This document shows, piece by piece, positions 47,201 to 58,223 of a DNA stretch of 64,000 nt (the first letter of the stretch is position 1; each line of letters opens with the position of its first letter). The stretch covers positions 1-64,000 of the forward strand of contig MU621168.1 of the NCBI GenBank assembly GCA_025399215.1, read 5' to 3'. The position numbers and the translations under genes were made by a program. The notes beneath the pieces were generated by a model. It was not told the origin of the DNA and ran no database searches. It worked only from the letters and a program-made list of their open reading frames with translations. This stretch comes from Globomyces pollinis-pini (lineage: Eukaryota; Chytridiomycota; Chytridiomycetes; Rhizophydiales; Globomycetaceae).

Positions 47201-49670
47201 TTAATTCAACATTACTAACAACTCTTTGATGGAATACTTCCAAGTTTGAACTACTTGTATATCAGTCTCTTCAATTTCTGTTTCAGATAGAGTAATCAAC
47301 AACGGTTTAAGCTGCACACTGACATTGGAACGGTACGTTGCTAACATTAAATTAGAATAAACTTACCATCAGAGAGTAAAAATTTAAGTAACAAACAAAC
47401 ATTAGTTTTCATTTGAATAGAGTATGCGCGCTCATCAGCGGTTGACTCACTAGTGGAAGGAGACAAGATTCGAATCAAAACAGAAATGACTGCACGATGA
47501 CGAATGATACGAGCGACTCCTTGAGGATCCACTAATAGGGATCAATTATTTAAGAAACTTACTGGAACATAACAATGTTAGTGCAACAATGCTTTCATTC
47601 TGAATGGTTGGAAATACTCTTGCTGCTTCTGGTTCAGCATCAAAATGGACTTGGTTATCAGAATCAAAATCAGTCACTGGTGATGTGGTGGATCTTGTTA
47701 AGACAGCACCAGTTAAGGTTTGTAAGACTAATGTGATGGAATTCAAAGAAAACAAAAGTGGTAGAAATTGTAAAGCTAGAGTTGTTAGATGATACAATAA
47801 ATACCTTTTCGTTTATGAATTGCCTTTATAATATTGACAATCACTCTGCCACCTTCTGTTCGAATACCTCCATCATGGTCATCGTTAACATTCCAAACAA
47901 GTCGAATGATTTTTCCAACTGGGGATGTTGTGTTGGGATCGAATTGCGTCATTTGGGCCAAATCAGATTGATCCGGGTTCGTGCCAGATAAAATTCTATA
48001 CAGATTGATATCTTTAAGTTTAATTTATTGATACAGTTACCATTATCACCTGCACATAAGTTTCGAATTATTCCGATGCATGCAACATAGATTAATTTCA
48101 AATGATCCAGCTCAAATAGTGACACAATTGTATTGATGGTTTCCAATTCTCCCACTTCAGATCGAACTTTCTCTACAAAATTAAGATTAACTGTTCTACC
48201 TGCCAAAGACAAATTTTTAAAAGCACCAATGACAGCATGCAAAACTCTAATTAAATGCTTAGATTCTGTTCTTTCAATGGAATCGCTTTTCAATCTTTCG
48301 CTCTCAACCTTTAAAAGTTTGACCAAGGGAGATACGATATGATGATCATAAACTAATTTGTAACAACTTTCGTCTATGATGGGTTAAGTTGATCAATTGA
48401 TTTTTACCACTTCGAGCTAAATTTCCAATACATAAAGCCCCAGTCATTCGAACATCGTCGTCTAAATCTGCATCAGATGGAACATCTTTAGCTTCCATCC
48501 AGTTGATAAAATGGGAAACAGTTGAAGGATGTTTCAATACTTCAATCATAATATAATCTATTTAAAAATCAATATTCCAATTATATGAATACCACTATGT
48601 GTTACGGTTGTGATTATTTTGGAGATGGCGATTTTAACAGTTTTCAAATTGATTTCTGATTGTTCCATAGGTACATAATCTGGCCAAATGTTGATAAAAT
48701 CTATCATGTGATCCATCAGTTTAACAGAGTAAATTAAATCTTGTGCCGGATCTAATTTCAATGTTAAGGTTTGATAGCGATTACTATTTTCAGAAATCGT
48801 CTCCAATACAACCGATACTGCGTCCATGTACTCTATAATAAAATCGTATTCTGCATCTTCGATTTCTGTGCTTTTAAAATGCTCATTCATCAATTTCATT
48901 GAGGCGGATGTTGATTGGAGAACTTTGCATGTCAGTATCATGTATATACTTACTTGTACTTTTAAACAGTTCATCTAGGCCTTTATCTATTTCTGGTAAG
49001 ATATATACGTCACAAACCTGATTCCAATACACTACTAAGTACTTTTAAACCAATAATAGAATCATTCGTTTCACTGGTCATTATCTGTGTTTCTAACGGT
49101 TGAATTGCTATTTGTATTTGATTTAAAACTCCACCGGTTATTAATGCAGCTTGAACGAGTTCTTTGATTAAGAATTCTACATAATTTTACCATTATCCAT
49201 ACTGATGTTTAAGATGGCATGAAAGGCAATCGTTTTAATTTTTGAATTGATCGAAAATGACTTCAAGATGATATCAATAGATCCAGGGATGTTGTATATT
49301 TTATCTCTATTATCATCTAAGTTGTTCAATACATTCAATTCAAACCATAATCATAGCACAAATTGGCTAAGCTTCGAAGCAAGTTGATTATTAAATCTTC
49401 ACTTGCGATATCAATTCCTTTTTCCAAAAGTTGAATTAAACAAGGGATATCATTGAACGTAGACCTGGTTGTATCTAGATAGAAACTGAGTCTCTTGTCT
49501 CAAATACCAACTTTAGCTAGTTCTGCAATCAATTTAGCTAAAGAAATCTGTTGATCCAAAGAGTTGGATGGATCATTTAAAGCAGTTGATAAAAATTCAA
49601 ATATCAATGGATCACTAGCTAAAGCAGTAGCTTCAGACTCTTTTTGAAAATCAGTTTGATAGATTACCAT
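47201..49670 (-). CDS. SmgGDS/RAP1GDS1-like armadillo-repeat protein
   Basis: Twelve minus-strand exons: 49670-49508, 49474-49346, 49316-49191, 49161-49018, 48992-48954, 48922-48593, 48557-48408, 48373-48041, 48011-47805, 47775-47563, 47531-47367 and 47340-47201, giving 712 aa of armadillo-like repeats. The hallmark is ALCIGNLARSDESC (cf. SmgGDS repeats); others are LANLCYD and IGIIRNLCAGDN. SmgGDS proteins bind small GTPases with polybasic tails (Rho, Rap) and act as chaperones or exchange factors. It is longer than the human protein (about 600). All eleven introns are phase 1 and 25-35 nt. The start at ATG 49670 is plausible but an upstream exon cannot be excluded. Confidence 0.82.
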
Positions 49671-50092
49671 TTGAAGGAATGAATTGGAGTAACGATTGGA
49701 TGGAATAAATCATGACGAAAGAAACGTGAAGAAATTCCAATCACATCATCCAAGGTCTACATTTGAACAGATGAGCAATCATCCGATTTAAATACTTTGT
49801 TTGGTCATAGATAGATTAGATACTAGTAACGGTTCGTTTTTTAAGGAGAGTTTTATTAACATTAAATTTAAAGCAAGTATTATAAAGAATGAAATTAAAG
49901 CAAGTTTTGGTAGTAGATGGTGATGCAATCGCGTTGAATGAGATTTCTTTCATGAAAATACTAACGAACGGTAAAGCTTTTTGACCATTTATAACCCAAA
50001 GGTTCGTTCTGATACTCGACTCTAATTAAATAGGTAACTAATGTATGAGTTCATTGTAGGTTTGTACTGTGCTTTTCATTGACTCTAAAGGG
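49671..50092. other. Divergent intergenic region, no gene seen
   Basis: Promoter region between the SmgGDS-like and sulfhydryl-oxidase genes. I found no supported element. Confidence 0.5.
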
Positions 50093-50729
50093 ATGATTTC
50101 TATTAAACGACTACGAACTCTACTGCTCACTGTGGTGTTGCTTGGTGCATTTTTTTTTGTAGTTGCCGGGCTAACTGATAATCGAAGTGTCACTAATTTA
50201 GAATTACAGTCTTCAACTGCTGGATTATCGGACCTCTTACCTTCATGGTCCAATCAACCTACCTTCAAACGACCTTCTAAAGCTATAATGTCTAAAATGG
50301 GTAATGCTACGTTGAGGTAAAACCACAGGTTGTTTATATCAATTAGGTTTTTGTTCCAAAATACGTGTTAATGTTTCTAGAGCGCAACTAGGTAGATCAG
50401 CTTGGCATTTACTTCACACAATGTCTGTAAAATTTCCTTTGGAGCCATCAAACCAAGAACAGCAAGCATATCTAGATTTTGTGAGATTGTTTTCCCAACT
50501 GTATCCGTGTGGAGAATGTGCGTCCCATTTTCAATCGTTGCTAGCCAGGCACCCACCAAGAACGTCATCTCGGCATGAAGTGGTTCAATGGACTTGTGAA
50601 GTTCATAACATGGTCAATGAGAGATTAGAAAAACCAATAGTTAACTGTACAGGAATTGAAGAACTTTGGAAATGTGGATGTGCTGAAGAAGGGGAAGAGT
50701 TAGAGACCTCAGTTCCAATAGATCCTTGA
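50093..50729 (+). CDS. FAD-linked sulfhydryl oxidase (Erv1/Erv2 family)
   Basis: Model join(50093..50316,50381..50729), 190 aa, one 64-nt intron. The N-terminal anchor (TLLLTVVLLGAFFFVVAGL) suggests the ER-type Erv2 rather than mitochondrial Erv1. The core has LGRSAWHLLHTM (FAD-binding Trp/His), the active-site CGEC at about residues 118-121 in LYPCGECASHF, HNMVNERLEKP, and a C-terminal shuttle-type CGC. The enzyme makes disulfides and passes electrons to oxygen. An upstream non-ATG extension is ignored. Confidence 0.93.
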
Positions 50730-51030
50730 ATCATTTCAACTTTACTTGTGATTTGACTGATTACCAGTTTTTTCTCATCTTGTTATAAATTGATCTAAAG
50801 ATTCGTTCCTTTTTAACTATTTGGTGTTTTTTTAACTCACCATTAACACTTTACAATTATAATTTTAATCGTATTTCCATTATTGTTTCCATATTTTTAT
50901 GCACTGTCAATCACTCATTGACACAAAGTGCTGTCTTTGATCGTGAGTCATTTACAACGAGCCAAACAGCCACGTCGTTAGAGTTTAATTGAATTAAACC
51001 TTTCAATATTCACCAATAACGGATAGGATA
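50730..51030. other. Intergenic region, no gene seen
   Basis: T-rich 3' flank followed by the promoter side of the B-box gene. Nothing else is supported. Confidence 0.45.
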
Positions 51031-52347
51031 ATGATGATCGAGAAAGATGATGATGATTGGAGTTCTATTGATTCTCCTGTCTATGAACCATTTGAAATGA
51101 TTAATACCACAAAACCAACTAATGAAGAACCAAAGGATGATTTATTGAAAGATATCAATTATAATACTGATAATCATTCAACTCATAATGATACAACTAA
51201 TTTAATCAAACCAACTCTATCAACAAACGAAATAAGCGACATTGATATAACAAAATCGAACCATTACAAATGTGATAAATGTATACGACCGAAAATATCA
51301 ATAGCAACAATGGTTTGTAAAGACTGTTTAATAATACTATGTGATGATCATAAATGTGCTCACATAAATGATCTATTTACCTGTCACCATGACCTTATAG
51401 ATCTGAATGAACGAAATCAATGGGAAGATTTTGAACCAGCATTGAATCAAAATAGGCAAATAATTCAATTCATAGACATATGTGTAAATCATTCCAACCA
51501 GTTTACAAACCTATACTGTAAACAATGTCAAACATTGATATGTATACAATGTAAATATAGCCAAGATCATGAGAATCATCAAGTTCTCGATATCAAAGAT
51601 AATCTTGATGAAATGAATCAGAAAACAACGGAATTGATCATGATAAAGAACAATATACAAACACAAATTGAATTTAAACAAAGTGAATTGAAGAGATCAA
51701 ATGATCTAATACAACAGCAATTATTAATCAAACAATCCAAGGTTATGATGGAATTCCAAACCATCCAATATGAATTTCAATCAAAGTTAGATCAGATCAA
51801 GGAATTATCAAATATTCAAGAATTGAAATTTACAACTATAAATCAATATTTGAATGATTTTTCAAATCAATCTCAATATATTCAAGCGGATATTACAAAT
51901 TTAAATAGTGTCCAAAATCCATTACAGAAATTTAAAGAGTTCGACTCTATTCAACATCATGTAATGGAACTTCAACAATCAATGGATGATTTCAAAGTAT
52001 TTGGTTCCTCTTCATTCTATTTTGCAATCAATTTGGAAAAATCATCTAGTAATCATATCGTTGGATTATTGAATAATTCAAATTATACAAATTATCATTC
52101 AAAGTATAATTTGAAATTAAAATGGGTTTGTACTTGTCAATGTCAAGCTTTTCGGTTAGGTTATGAAAATTTGTATTGTATTCAAACATGTTTGATACCA
52201 AATCAATCTAAATTGGATCTGAGCTGGATATTTGATTGTCCGTTTGATAACCATCAATCCGATCATGAGAACTCTTTCCAGCCCACCATTCAACAGTTGA
52301 AGATTGTAGATCACAAGAATCAATTACTTTACCAAACTTCTTTTTGA
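51031..52347 (+). CDS. TRIM-like B-box / coiled-coil protein
   Basis: Intronless, 438 aa. An acidic, disordered N-terminus (about 85 aa) is followed by two B-box-type zinc fingers: CDKC..CKDC..CDDHKCAH and a second with CVNHSNQFTNLYCKQC and HENHQVLDI. A long coiled coil (about residues 190-290) follows, then a C-terminal beta-rich region with a CTCQCQAF motif. No RING is visible, so this is not a standard TRIM ligase. Scaffolding through the coiled coil is the likely role. Confidence 0.85.
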   Translation: MMIEKDDDDWSSIDSPVYEPFEMINTTKPTNEEPKDDLLKDINYNTDNHSTHNDTTNLIKPTLSTNEISDIDITKSNHYKCDKCIRPKISIATMVCKDCLIILCDDHKCAHINDLFTCHHDLIDLNERNQWEDFEPALNQNRQIIQFIDICVNHSNQFTNLYCKQCQTLICIQCKYSQDHENHQVLDIKDNLDEMNQKTTELIMIKNNIQTQIEFKQSELKRSNDLIQQQLLIKQSKVMMEFQTIQYEFQSKLDQIKELSNIQELKFTTINQYLNDFSNQSQYIQADITNLNSVQNPLQKFKEFDSIQHHVMELQQSMDDFKVFGSSSFYFAINLEKSSSNHIVGLLNNSNYTNYHSKYNLKLKWVCTCQCQAFRLGYENLYCIQTCLIPNQSKLDLSWIFDCPFDNHQSDHENSFQPTIQQLKIVDHKNQLLYQTSF

Positions 52348-52466
52348 ACGTGAATTGTTGTATTTCCACTTGTACTATAGTTGTTTTGATATGTATGTGA
52401 AATTAAAAGGTTTAATATAGTCTATATATAATGATATTGAAATTGTTTATTGTTTTATTGAAAACA

Positions 52467-53483
52467 CTATTGATTACGTGAATCATTAAACAATAATTCA
52501 GTATCGGGCGATGTTGTTCTGGTCTCTTGCACATCTTCTTCATCAAAATTATCAACCAATACCAATGAATCTGCAGAATTTCCAGTTTGGAGTTGACTTT
52601 TCGATGATAGCGCATCTTCGGAAACTACGCGATTCAAAACAATACCGTATGGGTTCAAACGTGTAACTGGGGATTCTATTTTTTCAGGACTAGATTTCTG
52701 AAAAAGGGGGTCATCGATTACAGGTGTATTTGAGACTGAAACATGCTCCAAATCGATTGGTTTTGGTGGTTGCCTTTTCGTTTTAAGCTAATAGAATTAG
52801 CATAATAGTATGGTTACCCTGCCTAATGTAGTTCGTTTGAATTTCTTTCTCTTTGAAAAAATCACATATCCTACAATTCCAATTACAAGTGTAATCATAG
52901 CAGAGCCAAATATCACCAACCAATACATATTCTGAGAGGGAGATTGTGTATTTGGAGTACTCGGAACAGGTTCTTGTGCAGATTCTTTTTGCTGTAGTCT
53001 GTGAGTTTGTTCTTTATGAACAATTGCTTCGCCTACATTTCCATTTGTCTCTGGTACCTGATTTTGAGGCGGTTGATCTTCATGATCTGTTTTAAAAATA
53101 GGCTTTGTATTTCCATGGTGAATAACTTTATCATGACTGGACAATTTGTGATGAACTGTTGGTCGAGCACCAGTTACTCTCGCGCATTCGTTTAATAATT
53201 GATTATGGTCATGAACCAATTTCCTATTTCTGCTCTGAATGCAGGACATCCAAGCTTCTTGATGTTTGACAGGTGGGCAATCATTTCCAATCCAAGGAAA
53301 GTTTGGATTCCTTTGTAATGATTTACATTCCACAATCTTTAAAGCTTCTGAACCACAAAAACATAGTCTTGATTTATCTAATAATTCAATTTCAATGAAT
53401 TGTAAATTGTTTGATTTGACAGTAGGACATTGATGACAATGGGTACTGGATACGACGGTTAGTAGGAAAGGAAGAAAGATCAT
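52467..53483 (-). CDS. Type I membrane protein with cysteine-rich ectodomain
   Basis: Exons 53483-52818 and 52787-52467 (30-nt intron), 328 aa. Signal peptide (MIFLPFLLTVVSSTHC), a cysteine-rich ectodomain of about 90 residues (CHQCPTV, CFCGSEALKIVECKSL, DCPPV), an H/Q/P-rich stalk, one transmembrane helix (MYWLVIFGSAMITLVIGIVGYVIF), then a basic stop-transfer and a Ser-rich acidic cytosolic tail of about 100 residues. I do not recognise the family. The topology suggests a surface receptor or adhesin. Confidence 0.78.
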
Positions 53484-53725
53484 CTAATATCAAACCAATG
53501 ATTTAAACAATCAGTTGGTGAAAATGGATTTAAGTATCAACAAGTTATAATAGGCTGGCTGATGAACTTCGCCGACTGACACAACATCGCGTTCTTCTGA
53601 ACAAGTTCAGCCTAATATGCAATAGTAATAGCATGTAATTAAATTAAATATATTGTACTTTTAAAGAGTTCAATTCCATCATTAGACTCTCTCATGGTCA
53701 ACTTTCTTTCGTTTTTTCAAACAAA

Positions 53726-54116
53726 ATGGAAGTGTTTTACATCAGAGTAAAGCATCAAAAAACCAGTAAATCAACAAAATGATACTCAAATTGTAGCTTT
53801 GTTTGTCACTGCAAAACCAAACGAATCCATATATAAAGTCAAAGTTCATCTGTAATTCATTCAATCTTATTGTAGATCTCAATTGTTGGCAAAACAAAAA
53901 GAACCTAAACAGATTCGTTTGTTATTGCCTTCTAAAACTTCTGGTTATACAACTTTGGAAAATAATTCTACTTTGGAACAGTTGGGTTTAGTTAATGATT
54001 CTGTAGTTTATATGGTTTATCAGGATGAAACTGCTGATGGTGGGTTCGAAGCAGTTGCTGTTCCAGAGTTTGATCCACTTTACTCAGATATTCCTGATAG
54101 TCCTGAAAAGAAATAA
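53726..54116 (+). CDS. ELOB: Elongin B, ubiquitin-like subunit of Elongin BC
   Basis: Model join(53726..53765,53797..53851,53876..54116), 111 aa, introns of 31 and 24 nt. It has a ubiquitin-like fold (MEVFYIRVKHQKTTLFV, LEQLGLVNDSVVYMVY) and the Elongin B-specific acidic C-terminal tail after the fold (FEAVAVPEFDPLYSDIPD). It pairs with Elongin C as adaptor in Cullin-2/5-type ligases and in Elongin. S. cerevisiae lacks it, so its presence fits an early fungal lineage. Its stop is 35 bp from that of the convergent CoA synthetase. Confidence 0.9.
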
Positions 54117-54151
54117 ATTATGTGTTAATCGGTTTGATACATGATTGGTTT

Positions 54152-55666
54152 TTATTCAGATTTAAATTGCTTTAGTAGATCTTTCTTGTTGACCTTCCCC
54201 ATAGCATTTCGTGGGATTCCATCAGCTAGGCTTTGGATCAAAGTGGGTAACTTATATGTGGCCAACTCATCCTTCAAACCATTTCGAATATCATCTAGAC
54301 TAATTGCATGGTTGGGATATGTACTAACAATAACGGCCACACGTTGACCCCACTCTTCGTCTGGTACTCCAATAACTGCACATTCTTTGATACCAGGAAC
54401 AGTTAATATATGACGTTCAATCTCGAGCGCGCTGAGCTTGTATCCACCTGATTTAATGATGTCTACCGAATTGCGTCCCTTGATGAAATATGCGTTTTCT
54501 TGATTGGGGTTTTGATAAGCAACATCTCCAGTTTTAAACCATCGAATATTATTTTCATCAACTACAATATCTGCATTCGTTGCTTTAGCATTTTCAAAAT
54601 ATTCTTTAAACAGATTGTCCGATGCGACCCAAATTTCACCGTCTTCACCCATTTGAACCTCCTTACCAGTTTCGTCACATAATTTGACAGTTACCCCAGG
54701 TAATGGCCAACCAACAGAATTGTCAATACGGTGTAGAGTGTCCATACCACAACTTAATCCCATCCCAATCTCCGTCATTCCATACCGTTCCAGTAAGACC
54801 TGTCCAGTAATATCGGCCCATTCCTTCTTGATTGAGATGGGAAGGGAAGCAGATCCTGAAATACAAAGTCTCAAGTTACGTAAATGATTGTCACCATCTG
54901 GTAATTGATGTAGTAACTTGGAGTAAATGGTTGGTACAGCCATGAATACATTCACTGGATCATCCATAGACTTGAGTCGATTCCATACAACCACAGGATC
55001 AAATTTTTCAACCAACTCTACACATCCATGTGAATAAAGGGTGGTTACTAACACATTGATGATCCCATGGATGTGATGTAAAGGCAATACGTGTAAGATT
55101 TGATCATTTGAATTGTAATGCCAAGCCGTTTTTAATGAATTAATTTGTGAAAAGATAGACTTATGTGTATGAACAACTCCTTTTGGATGACCAGTTGTTC
55201 CGGAAGTGTACATGATCAATGCACCCAAATTTTGATCTACATCGTTCAATTCATTGTCCAATTCGATTGAATTTGTTGATGGTTCCGATTGATTCAAAAT
55301 TGAGTCTACATTTTTGAGTTCAATTTTCAATTGCTTGCATAATTCTTTTGCTCTATCTTGATGATTGTTGGAGAACAATAAAGTGCTTGTTTTTGAATTC
55401 TGCAAGTAATAAAGTTGTTCAGAGATTGGATGGGTAGTGGCCAATGGAACAGCAATTCCACCAGAAGCCCAAATACCTAGAAGTGAAGATACATAACTAA
55501 GATCTCTTGAGCATAAAATCCCCACTCGATCTTCTCGTTGAATATTTTTCAAACTGACTTTGACAGATTTAGCATGCTTAATAAGTTGCTTGTAATTGAT
55601 TGTTATTTGTTTGAATTTAAGAGCTGGAGCAGTACCAGAACATGCTGTTAGAGCTTTAAAGAACAT
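54152..55666 (-). CDS. Acyl/malonyl-CoA synthetase (ACSF3/MatB-like)
   Basis: Intronless, 504 aa. ATG 55666 is the only ATG start in frame; a TGA lies five codons upstream. ANL-superfamily motifs are the P-loop YTSGTTGHPKG, LPLHHIHG, RYGMTEIG (A5), WFKTGDVA and IKSGGYK. LPLHHIHGIINVL and ERYGMTEIGM match malonyl-CoA synthetases best. It would activate malonate or methylmalonate with CoA for mitochondrial or plastid-like fatty-acid chemistry. An N-terminal FFKALTACSG could be a weak targeting signal. Confidence 0.9.
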   Translation of the reverse strand: MFFKALTACSGTAPALKFKQITINYKQLIKHAKSVKVSLKNIQREDRVGILCSRDLSYVSSLLGIWASGGIAVPLATTHPISEQLYYLQNSKTSTLLFSNNHQDRAKELCKQLKIELKNVDSILNQSEPSTNSIELDNELNDVDQNLGALIMYTSGTTGHPKGVVHTHKSIFSQINSLKTAWHYNSNDQILHVLPLHHIHGIINVLVTTLYSHGCVELVEKFDPVVVWNRLKSMDDPVNVFMAVPTIYSKLLHQLPDGDNHLRNLRLCISGSASLPISIKKEWADITGQVLLERYGMTEIGMGLSCGMDTLHRIDNSVGWPLPGVTVKLCDETGKEVQMGEDGEIWVASDNLFKEYFENAKATNADIVVDENNIRWFKTGDVAYQNPNQENAYFIKGRNSVDIIKSGGYKLSALEIERHILTVPGIKECAVIGVPDEEWGQRVAVIVSTYPNHAISLDDIRNGLKDELATYKLPTLIQSLADGIPRNAMGKVNKKDLLKQFKSE

Positions 55667-56178
55667 GAAAAATGACAAGTCTCATGATTGAATTTCATGT
55701 TGATTATGATGACTGATTATCATTCAAGTGTACATCCAAATCCTGACGATGATTCTAATGCTTGACAAACGATGGATTGAAATGAAATTGATGGTGAAAT
55801 GAAGGATGAACTGGTTAGTTGGGAAATGGATTTAAATTGAATTCTTTCATTATTATTGGAATGAAATTAGAAGTTTGAAACTTCATACTTGACTGAGAGT
55901 AATTTGAATATGATACTGATTGACTTGACGCGTTGCAAGAGTTTCTTGACCAGCATAAGTACATTAGTGATTGATCAAATACGCATTAATTTGTAAATGT
56001 CTAGATGATCATATAGTTCAACAATAGATATTCAATGCAATCCTCACCATCAATCAAACTGCTTACCAGAAGTTACATGCACTAAATCAATCCTAGATGA
56101 TCTTAGATTCCTTTACCTTAAGCATCAATCTTATTTTTATTAATCTTGAGTTGAATTGTCAAGTTTCTTGACTTTTTC
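55667..56178. other. Divergent intergenic region, no gene seen
   Basis: Promoter region between the CoA synthetase and VPS23. Rich in TGAT/ATCA tetranucleotides; no other feature is supported. Confidence 0.5.
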
Positions 56179-58102
56179 ATGTCAATTCACCCTCAAACAA
56201 AACAATGGCTGATTTCAATCATCAAACCATATACAAATCAACAACGGACTCTGACGGATGCGGAACAAATTCTGATCAACAGCAGAGGTGGTCTAACACC
56301 AAAGACTGATTATTACATGACGGATAATGGACTTCGAGTCTTACTTCTCACTATCTCTGGAGTATTGCCAATATTGTTCAATCAACAACAATATAATATC
56401 CCAATACAGATTTGGTTTCCATTAACATATCCGGTTGAACCTCCTTTTATCTTTGTCACTCCAACTGCTCAAATGATCATCAAACCAAACAGAAGTGTTG
56501 ATTTAAGTGGCCGTGTTATGTTACCATACATTACTTATTGGAATCAGAATAATGTTTGCTGTTATGTTTAATTAGTAGAATATGTTGGAATGTTTGGCAA
56601 AGATGCGTGAAGTATTCTCAGTTGAACCACCAGTGATGGCAAAACCAACTAACAACCATGCTGTTAATCAGACGTATTTCTCTGAGTGGGTTATTTACTT
56701 GTAGATCACCTGTTAGTTCACGTCCCAATTCCATGCACCTCCAAAATCACCCTGTTGCTCGGTATATTTACGATCTTACCACGATAGACCTCAAAACCAA
56801 TCAGTAGCTCCTCCTATACCAAAGTTTGCAATTCTATTTTGCTTATTTTAGACCCCCAAGTTATCAAAATACACATCATGATGCATACCACAGGTATTAG
56901 TTTATCTAATAATTTATTTTCTTTTTGTAGACCAACAGAAAACTCAACATCACCAACGCATTCTCATACCGTTTATTCACCATCATCTACTCCTCCACCA
57001 ATCCCACAGAAGGTAATTGAACCTTTCTGGACGTCGATAGATATCCTCTACTACCAATGCTTATCAAAATCCCTTGGTATGTTAGTAATATTAACCTATC
57101 AGCCTATTCCGTTAAACCACAATTCTCATACTAATGTGCATAACCAATCTGTAAATACGTTCAGTAGAAGTTCTTCTCCAAATTCTTTTGGAAATTCACC
57201 ATCAAATTCATACACCGCATCGCCTCCAAAGTTCCATAATGTAATGAAAACTATTCTAATGTTAAGACTCATAACTTTCAGTCGATTGTAACTTAAATTA
57301 CAGCTCCTAATTGTAGAATAATCAAGGATCTCAACAATATTTGAACCAGCAATATATGCCACAACAAGGACAAGTAATTGACCATTGGTATGTGATAATA
57401 CGTAGGGTGTTTTCAACAATCAACCAAATAATCGCCAGAGTTCTACAGTATCATTACCAGCACCAATACAACCACCCAAGTTAGACCCTGAAGCAGAAAA
57501 ATTAATGAAAAACAAGTTAGAATTACGAAAAAAGTTAAAACAACAAGTGGAAACATTTAAAAGTCAATCACCAATAGAGATCAATAGATTGTATTCTGTA
57601 CAGCAACAATTAGTTGGTCATTCAAGTCATATTGAACAAACAATCAAGCAATTGAAATATGTTCATGTAATCTCATTGTTTTTTTACATCCTAGAATGTT
57701 TTAGAACAAAATGCTACAATATTACAAGAAAAAAATATGGAAAGTAATTTATTCAATATTGATTGTATAGTACAAAAAAATATCGATTTATTGAAATCAA
57801 AACCTAATCCAGATATAGATGAGTTATTGACTCCTAAACACTTATTACACCAACAGTAATGATTATACAACGTTAACAACAGGTTATTGGAATGTAGCTG
57901 TGATGTGCATACAATCGATGATGTAATCTATTACCTTACCAAAGGATTTGGAAGTAGTAGTAAAGATACAACAGCGTTCATCAAGGTAAATACCTGTATT
58001 TTTTTTTAAATTTTATAGAATATCCGAACGCTATCTAAAGAAGCGTTCATGAAGAAAGCGTTGATGGAGAAGATTGAAGGGATTTTGATCAACATTCCAT
58101 AA
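56179..58102 (+). CDS. VPS23: ESCRT-I subunit Vps23/TSG101
   Basis: Thirteen exons: 56179..56553, 56579..56673, 56705..56761, 56788..56823, 56852..56893, 56931..57012, 57041..57076, 57103..57240, 57317..57373, 57406..57660, 57695..57855, 57883..57985 and 58019..58102, giving 506 aa. The N-terminal UEV domain (about 1-145; YNIPIQIWFPLTYPVEPPF, no catalytic Cys) binds ubiquitin and PTAP-like motifs. A Pro/Ser/Asn-rich linker is assembled from many tiny exons. A coiled coil and the C-terminal steadiness box (DDVIYYLTKG, LSKEAFMKKALMEKI) complete the family layout. It sorts ubiquitinated membrane cargo into multivesicular bodies. The 57241-57316 intron is the least certain. Confidence 0.92.
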
Positions 58103-58223
58103 AACCGAATAAAATAATTTTTTTAATGAAAGTGTTTATTGTTATGTTTGGAATTATAGTAGAAACCCGGAAAACTAAAACTAGATGGGCTGCTATCTCT
58201 TAGTTTGGATACTGTATCTACGA

